This document shows positions 44,885-48,504 of a stretch of DNA of 48,504 nucleotides, piece by piece; position 1 is the first letter of the stretch, and each line of letters starts with the position of its first letter. A program made the position numbers and the translations under genes. The DNA is from Mesorhizobium sp. ZC-5 (GTDB taxonomy: Bacteria; Pseudomonadota; Alphaproteobacteria; Rhizobiales; Rhizobiaceae): positions 1 through 48,504 of the forward strand of contig NZ_JAOWPT010000021.1 in assembly GCF_025753855.1 (NCBI RefSeq). Reading direction: 5' to 3'. The notes beneath the pieces are model-generated. The model had not been told where the DNA came from and did no database searches. It saw only the letters and a program-made list of their open reading frames with translations.

Positions 44885-45979
44885 ATGGCGGTATATTTGC
44901 GACACGGTGATTTCTTCACCAAAAATCAGGCTCAAAGGCCAGGGCGCGAGCCTGCCCCGTTATCCGTCGGGTTTCTCCTCCTCCACCGCTTTACACTTGG
45001 GGCGTTCGCAAATTTCGTAGACGTGCTGCGACTTGCTGCCGACGATGGGGACCGAAGCCGCCCAATCCACTGCCAATGGCGTGTCATATCGCCCGATATG
45101 TCGCCGATCCTGTCCAGCTGCGGCGTTGCGATTTCTCCCCATGAACGGATCGGAGATCTTCGCCGCTTTGACTACCTGGTGGTCGTTGGCGGGGTTCTCG
45201 AAGAGGAAAGCCTCCTTGTCGACACCCGGTTTGACAACCATTTGCGGGTCGCTGCCGAGGCTGGCGTGCCTCTCGTGGGGTTGTGTACCGGTTCGTTCAT
45301 CTTGCACCGTGCCGGTCTGATGCACGGTTATAGGTGTTGCGTCAGCTGGTTCCACAATTCGGATTTCCTGCGACTTTTCGAGGGCCTTCAGGCCATTTCC
45401 GACCAGATTTTCGTTGTCGATCGAGACCGGCTGACCTGTTCGGGCGGCGCGAGCGCCGCGCATCTTGCAGCCTTCCTCGTCGACAGGCACCTCGGCAAAG
45501 CCCTGGCCTCCAAGAGTTTGCGGATTATGATGTTCAACGAGGCGGCAAAGGGTGAGACGGCGCAGCCGACCGGGCGCCTTGAGGTTGTCGTCCGGGACGA
45601 AATCCTGAAACGCGCAGTGCTGCTGATGCAGCACCACCTTGAGGTTCCGCTGACTATCGGCCGGATAGCCGACAAGCTCAACATAAGCAAACGACTGGTC
45701 GAGCGCCGCTTTCGATCGGAACTCCATACCTCGCCTCAGACGGTCTACACCCAGATACGGCTCGATCACGCTCGCCATCTTCTGCTGAGAACCGACAGGT
45801 CGATTTCAAGCATCGCCCTGGAATGCGGCTTCTGCGACGGTTCGCACCTGAGCCGCGTCTTTCGCCCTCGTTACTTGCGGACGCCTCAAGAGTTCAGGTC
45901 GCAGCAAGGAGAATCGCTGTCCCTGCATCGCGGCCAACGGCACGGCAATAAGGAACCGGCGTCGGGTAACGGGACCTAG
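44885..45979 (+). CDS. GlxA-type regulator (DJ-1/PfpI plus AraC HTH), 2
   Basis: A 364-residue regulator with the same architecture as the divergent neighbour. The sensor fold has LSVGFLLLHRFTLGAFANFVDVLRLAADD and the nucleophile region GLCTGSFILHRAG, where the cysteine is present. The AraC part has IADKLNISKRLVERRFRSELHTSP and SIALECGFCDGSHLSRVFRPRYLRTP. The pair share a 100-bp intergenic region. The presence of proXWV and betB in the window supports, but does not prove, a quaternary-ammonium ligand. Confidence 0.85.
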   Translation: MAVYLRHGDFFTKNQAQRPGREPAPLSVGFLLLHRFTLGAFANFVDVLRLAADDGDRSRPIHCQWRVISPDMSPILSSCGVAISPHERIGDLRRFDYLVVVGGVLEEESLLVDTRFDNHLRVAAEAGVPLVGLCTGSFILHRAGLMHGYRCCVSWFHNSDFLRLFEGLQAISDQIFVVDRDRLTCSGGASAAHLAAFLVDRHLGKALASKSLRIMMFNEAAKGETAQPTGRLEVVVRDEILKRAVLLMQHHLEVPLTIGRIADKLNISKRLVERRFRSELHTSPQTVYTQIRLDHARHLLLRTDRSISSIALECGFCDGSHLSRVFRPRYLRTPQEFRSQQGESLSLHRGQRHGNKEPASGNGT

Positions 45980-46539
45980 TTTGGATTAAAATAACCTTTC
46001 AAACAGGATCGCTATTCCACGAATAATCGCAGTATAGCGCTAGATGCGCCATGATACGCGGCGGCGGTAGCATAGCACAAAATGCCGATGATCGATCTCA
46101 CACGGGAAAAAATCGTTGTGGTGGTGCAATCAGCTTTTCCGGGGTCCAAAAAGCCCTGCCGGTAGGAGGTTCACCGGTAGGCCACCCCGCTTGGAACTGC
46201 GGCCCGCGTAGCTACCCGAAGTCGACAACCGAAGTTGCGAGCTCAAACTGCGGTGTCCACCCACTACATCTTTGGCAAGGTCAGCCGAAGGTCGAAATAA
46301 TGTCATGCGGCAGATGAGTTTTTTGCGCAACTGTCGGGCCCGGCGCAAATGATAGCGTCTACACACTGAACCGCCCGAATGAAGACGCGTAGAAATGAAA
46401 TCCTTGAGGCGTACCGGTCCGCCGAAGAATATACCCGGCCGGGGAGTGGCGCAAACTGGTGGATTACATGTGCAGTTGTACAAGCCCAATCGAGACCACC
46501 GAATCGGCGCTGGCTGCGTCGTCTCACGCGGAGCACCCC
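45980..46539. other. 560-bp gap before the second EamA transporter
   Basis: I see no convincing gene here. It contains operator-like palindrome F at 46294-46326, then 213 bases to the transporter ATG. Short open frames on both strands lack recognisable motifs or good ribosome sites. The region 46130-46290 might be a decayed gene, but I cannot name it. Confidence 0.4.
46294..46326. promoter_or_regulatory. 33-bp operator-like palindrome, copy F
   Basis: Left arm GAAATAATGTCAT, centre GCGGCAG, right arm ATGAGTTTTTTGC. The left arm differs from the perfect copy D by one base. It lies 213 bases upstream of the EamA transporter start at 46540 and about 16 kb from the nearest other copy. Confidence 0.72.
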
Positions 46540-47472
46540 ATGCACAAGAATTCCCTGGCAGCTACAGGCTTTCTGTGCCTGGGCGTTTTCATCTTCTCGC
46601 TGCAGGACGCGATTATGAAAGGGCTCTCGGACACGTATTCGGTCACCCAAGCGATAACGGTTCGATCAATTGTCGCATTGCCCATACTGGTGGTGTTGGT
46701 GCGCGCGACCGGGAGTATTCGGTTCCTTCTTTCAAAGCGTGCCGGGCTGCTGACCATTCGTGCAGTGATCCTCCTAGGCGCATACCTTTGCTACTATCTT
46801 TCAATCGCAGCGCTGCCTTTGGCCGATGCTATCGCGCTCTATGTTGTCGCTCCACTTATCATTGCAGGGCTCGGAATTCTTTTCCTCGGCGAGCGACCTC
46901 ACCAGACCACCTTTATGGCTCTGGTGGTGGGTTTGATCGGCGTGATCATCACGTTGGAACCGGGTCTTGCGGCCTTCGAATGGGCATCTGCGTTAACCCT
47001 CTTGGCTGCAGCCCTCTACTCGTCGGCACAGATCCTGGCGAGGAAACTTGGCGACAGCGAGAGCGCCGCAGTTATCACATTCTATCAGAATTTGGCCTTC
47101 CTCATTGGCGCGCCCGTGTTGGCCGCGCTCGTGAGTTCGAGCGCCCTCAAAGATGCTGGTCACCCGAGTCTTGCCTTCCTTATGCGCCCATGGGTCTGGC
47201 CAACGCTCAACGATACGTTGCTGATGGCCGGCTGTGGCGTAATCGCATCTGCCGGAATGACATTGCTTGCGCAGGCTTACCGGCTTGCGCCAGCGGGGAA
47301 CGTCGCCGTCTTCGAGTACAGCGCCATCCTATGGGTGCCATTGTGGGGGTTTCTGTTCTTCGACGAAGTGCCGAGATTCACCACCGTCGTGGGGGCAGCC
47401 CTGATCTGTGGAGCCGGATTGTTTGCACTGATTGGGCAGAGCTCCGCTAAGAACGCAGCTCAACCGACTTGA
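46540..47472 (+). CDS. EamA/DMT-family transporter (copy 2)
   Basis: A 310-residue inner-membrane protein with about ten membrane segments in two EamA repeats (FLCLGVFIFSLQDAIMKG, ALPLADAIALYVVAPLIIAGLGILFLGER, ACGVIASAGMTLLAQAYRLAPAGNVAVFEY in order). It matches the transporter at 8377-9363 from the first residues onward, which fixes the start at ATG 46540; the frame is open upstream to 46459. The substrate is unknown. It lies behind palindrome F, so it may belong to the same regulon as the acyl-CoA genes and export or import a pathway compound. Confidence 0.86.
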   Translation: MHKNSLAATGFLCLGVFIFSLQDAIMKGLSDTYSVTQAITVRSIVALPILVVLVRATGSIRFLLSKRAGLLTIRAVILLGAYLCYYLSIAALPLADAIALYVVAPLIIAGLGILFLGERPHQTTFMALVVGLIGVIITLEPGLAAFEWASALTLLAAALYSSAQILARKLGDSESAAVITFYQNLAFLIGAPVLAALVSSSALKDAGHPSLAFLMRPWVWPTLNDTLLMAGCGVIASAGMTLLAQAYRLAPAGNVAVFEYSAILWVPLWGFLFFDEVPRFTTVVGAALICGAGLFALIGQSSAKNAAQPT

Positions 47473-47564
47473 TCTGGTTCTCCACGGATAATCGTCGGCT
47501 CCAGAAGTGTGCCAAACGCGGCACCCCATGGTTGGTAACGTTGGGGGAGAAGCCCTTGTTGAAT

Positions 47565-47908
47565 GCGGTTGCTAATACGAGGGCGATCACACCGCCGGAT
47601 ATTCGTTCCCGGAAGGGTGGCACTCGTCTGCCTGACGGCCTATACTACGCCGATCGCAAAGCTCGTTGATCGGCAGTGACATTGTTCTCGTTGGCGACAG
47701 CGTCGGCATGGTACTCCACGGCTTGCCGTCGACGCTGGGCACGCTTGAGATGATGATCATGCACGGCTAGGCCGTGCGCCGTGGCCTCGAACAGGCGCTG
47801 TTGATCGTCGACATCCCATTCGGCTCCTACGAGGAAAGCCCCGAGCTGGCCTTCCGCAATGCTGCACGCGTCATGGCGGGAACCGGCTGCGCGGCGATCA
47901 AGCTCTAA
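47565..47908 (+). pseudogene. panB: panB remnant (ketopantoate hydroxymethyltransferase)
   Basis: Fragments of PanB occur in order but in changing frames: PPDIRSRKGG, then [19 protein letters not shown], then [66 protein letters not shown] and CAAIKL. Frameshifts lie near 47617 and 47676, an in-frame TAG at 47768-47770 interrupts HGQAVRR, and a TAA at 47906-47908 replaces the glutamate codon of KLEGG. Homology then stops, near the insertion sequence. The enzyme normally makes ketopantoate for pantothenate and CoA; this copy cannot be functional. Confidence 0.85.
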
Positions 47909-47951
47909 GGCGCATTGCATCGCCTGAACTGCTCCCGGATGTTGGGCCGTT

Positions 47952-48005
47952 GCCTCATCTGATTTGCTCCCCGCAGTTTGGTGGCGGGAGCAAATCAGAT
48001 GAGGC
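47952..48005. repeat. 20-bp perfect inverted repeat upstream of transposase
   Basis: GCCTCATCTGATTTGCTCCC (47952-47971) is the exact reverse complement of 47986-48005, with a 14-base loop. It could form a strong hairpin just before the transposase ATG at 48014. It may be part of the element's left end or a hairpin that limits transposase expression. Confidence 0.7.
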
Positions 48006-48013
48006 GGATAAGC

Positions 48014-48504
48014 ATGGCGACGCGGGATGAGCTGGTGAAGGTGGTAGCAAAGCGCTACGCCCGAGGCGATCGGGCAGATAAGTCGCGCATTCTCGATGAA
48101 TTTGCGGCGGTAAGCGGCTTTCACCGCAAGCATGCCATGCGGTTGCTGCGGAATGGACCACCGGCGCAGCGTTCGGGCCCGCGACCGGAGCGCCGGCTTT
48201 ATGACGACGCGGTGCGCGAAGCGCTGATCGTGCTCTGGGAAGCTTCAGATCGCATCTGCGGCAAGCGTCTGAAGATGCTGATTCCGATTTTGGTGGAGGC
48301 GATGGAGCGTCACGGGCATCTGCATCTAACCGCCGAGATCCGCACTCGGCTATTGGCGATGAGCGCGGCCACGATCGACCGCGCGCTTCGCGAGGTTCGA
48401 GACATCGCTGGTGGGCCGAGACGCCGTCGCAGTACAGCGTCCACCGCGCTGCGGCGCAGCATTCCGATCCGAACCTTCTCCGATTGGCAGGATCCTCCGC
48501 CTGG
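48014..48504 (+). CDS. integrase-core transposase, N-terminal part
   Basis: An open frame of 163 codons runs off the right edge without a stop. It begins MATRDELVKVVAKRYARGDRADKSRILDEF, followed by AAVSGFHRKHAMRLL, a DNA-binding N-terminus familiar from transposases of rhizobial insertion elements with a DDE integrase core. The core itself should begin just beyond the window (the last residues read IPIRTFSDWQDPP). The IS family is not assigned. An in-frame ATG at 47999 would add five residues and falls inside the hairpin arm. Confidence 0.78.
   Translation, partial: MATRDELVKVVAKRYARGDRADKSRILDEFAAVSGFHRKHAMRLLRNGPPAQRSGPRPERRLYDDAVREALIVLWEASDRICGKRLKMLIPILVEAMERHGHLHLTAEIRTRLLAMSAATIDRALREVRDIAGGPRRRRSTASTALRRSIPIRTFSDWQDPPP

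Larger units (their letters stand above)
47952..48504 (+). mobile_element. insertion sequence, left part (right end outside window)
   Basis: The element is defined by the transposase frame at 48014 and the strong inverted repeat before it. The left boundary is uncertain and lies somewhere between the end of panB homology (about 47910) and 47952. The right end and target duplication are not in the window. It adjoins the broken panB, which it may have truncated. Confidence 0.65.

Noticed and set aside
46395-47450. 351-residue open frame overlapping the second EamA transporter
   Set aside because: Frame-shifted shadow; the transporter frame aligns end to end with the paralogue at 8377.

Overview
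The window looks like alphaproteobacterial DNA, most likely from a Mesorhizobium-like member of the Rhizobiales. This is an inference from gene content: a pccB-pccA-methylmalonyl-CoA mutase operon divergent from a ScfR/PccR-type regulator, a rhizobial-type BetB, many ABC uptake systems and LysR regulators, and broken vitamin genes beside an insertion sequence. No rRNA, tRNA or CRISPR array was recognised.

Left part (1-8247). The 3' part of a bioA-like gene lies on the minus strand, apparently without its N-terminal half. It is followed by the propionyl-CoA to succinyl-CoA pathway (pccB, pccA, methylmalonyl-CoA mutase, all minus). The regulator gene on the plus strand carries TTGCAAA-like repeats at its own start codon.

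Middle (8377-34482). This is a catabolic region for an acyl-CoA-type substrate. It holds an EamA-type transporter, a DUF1127 protein, a LysR regulator, a nitronate-monooxygenase-like flavoprotein, an ADP-forming acyl-CoA synthetase, two copies of an acyl-CoA dehydrogenase plus alpha-methylacyl-CoA racemase pair, two crotonases, a metallo-beta-lactamase-fold hydrolase, a hot-dog thioesterase, a complete dipeptide-type ABC importer with a second distant binding protein, a CoA-pyrophosphatase Nudix enzyme, a BetB-like aldehyde dehydrogenase and further LysR proteins, one reduced to its DNA-binding part. The racemases keep Arg, His, Asp and Glu at positions 92, 127, 157 and 242, each one residue from the known active site of the M. 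tuberculosis enzyme. A sensible model is uptake, CoA activation, racemisation, dehydrogenation and hydration of a methyl-branched acid, with propionyl-CoA passing to the pcc/mutase operon. The substrate is unknown.

The main discovery is a 33-bp operator-like palindrome, with arms near GAAATAAAGTCAT and ATGACTTTATTTC around a 7-bp centre. It occurs six times (11957, 17752, 21496, 29204, 30040, 46294). Each copy lies upstream of a transcription unit: synthetase, crotonase-dehydrogenase-racemase, binding protein 1, binding protein 2 plus ABC importer, crotonase 2, and the distant second EamA transporter. This defines a candidate regulon whose regulator is not known.

Right part (34660-48504). 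A broken proV duplicate precedes an intact glycine-betaine/choline-type importer (proX, proW, proV, minus). Then come a mandelate-racemase-type enolase-superfamily enzyme, a LysR regulator, a hydroxy-acid set (3-hydroxyisobutyrate-type dehydrogenase, class II aldolase, D-2-hydroxyacid dehydrogenase), two divergent GlxA-type (DJ-1/PfpI plus AraC) regulators, the second EamA transporter, a panB pseudogene, and an insertion sequence running off the right edge.
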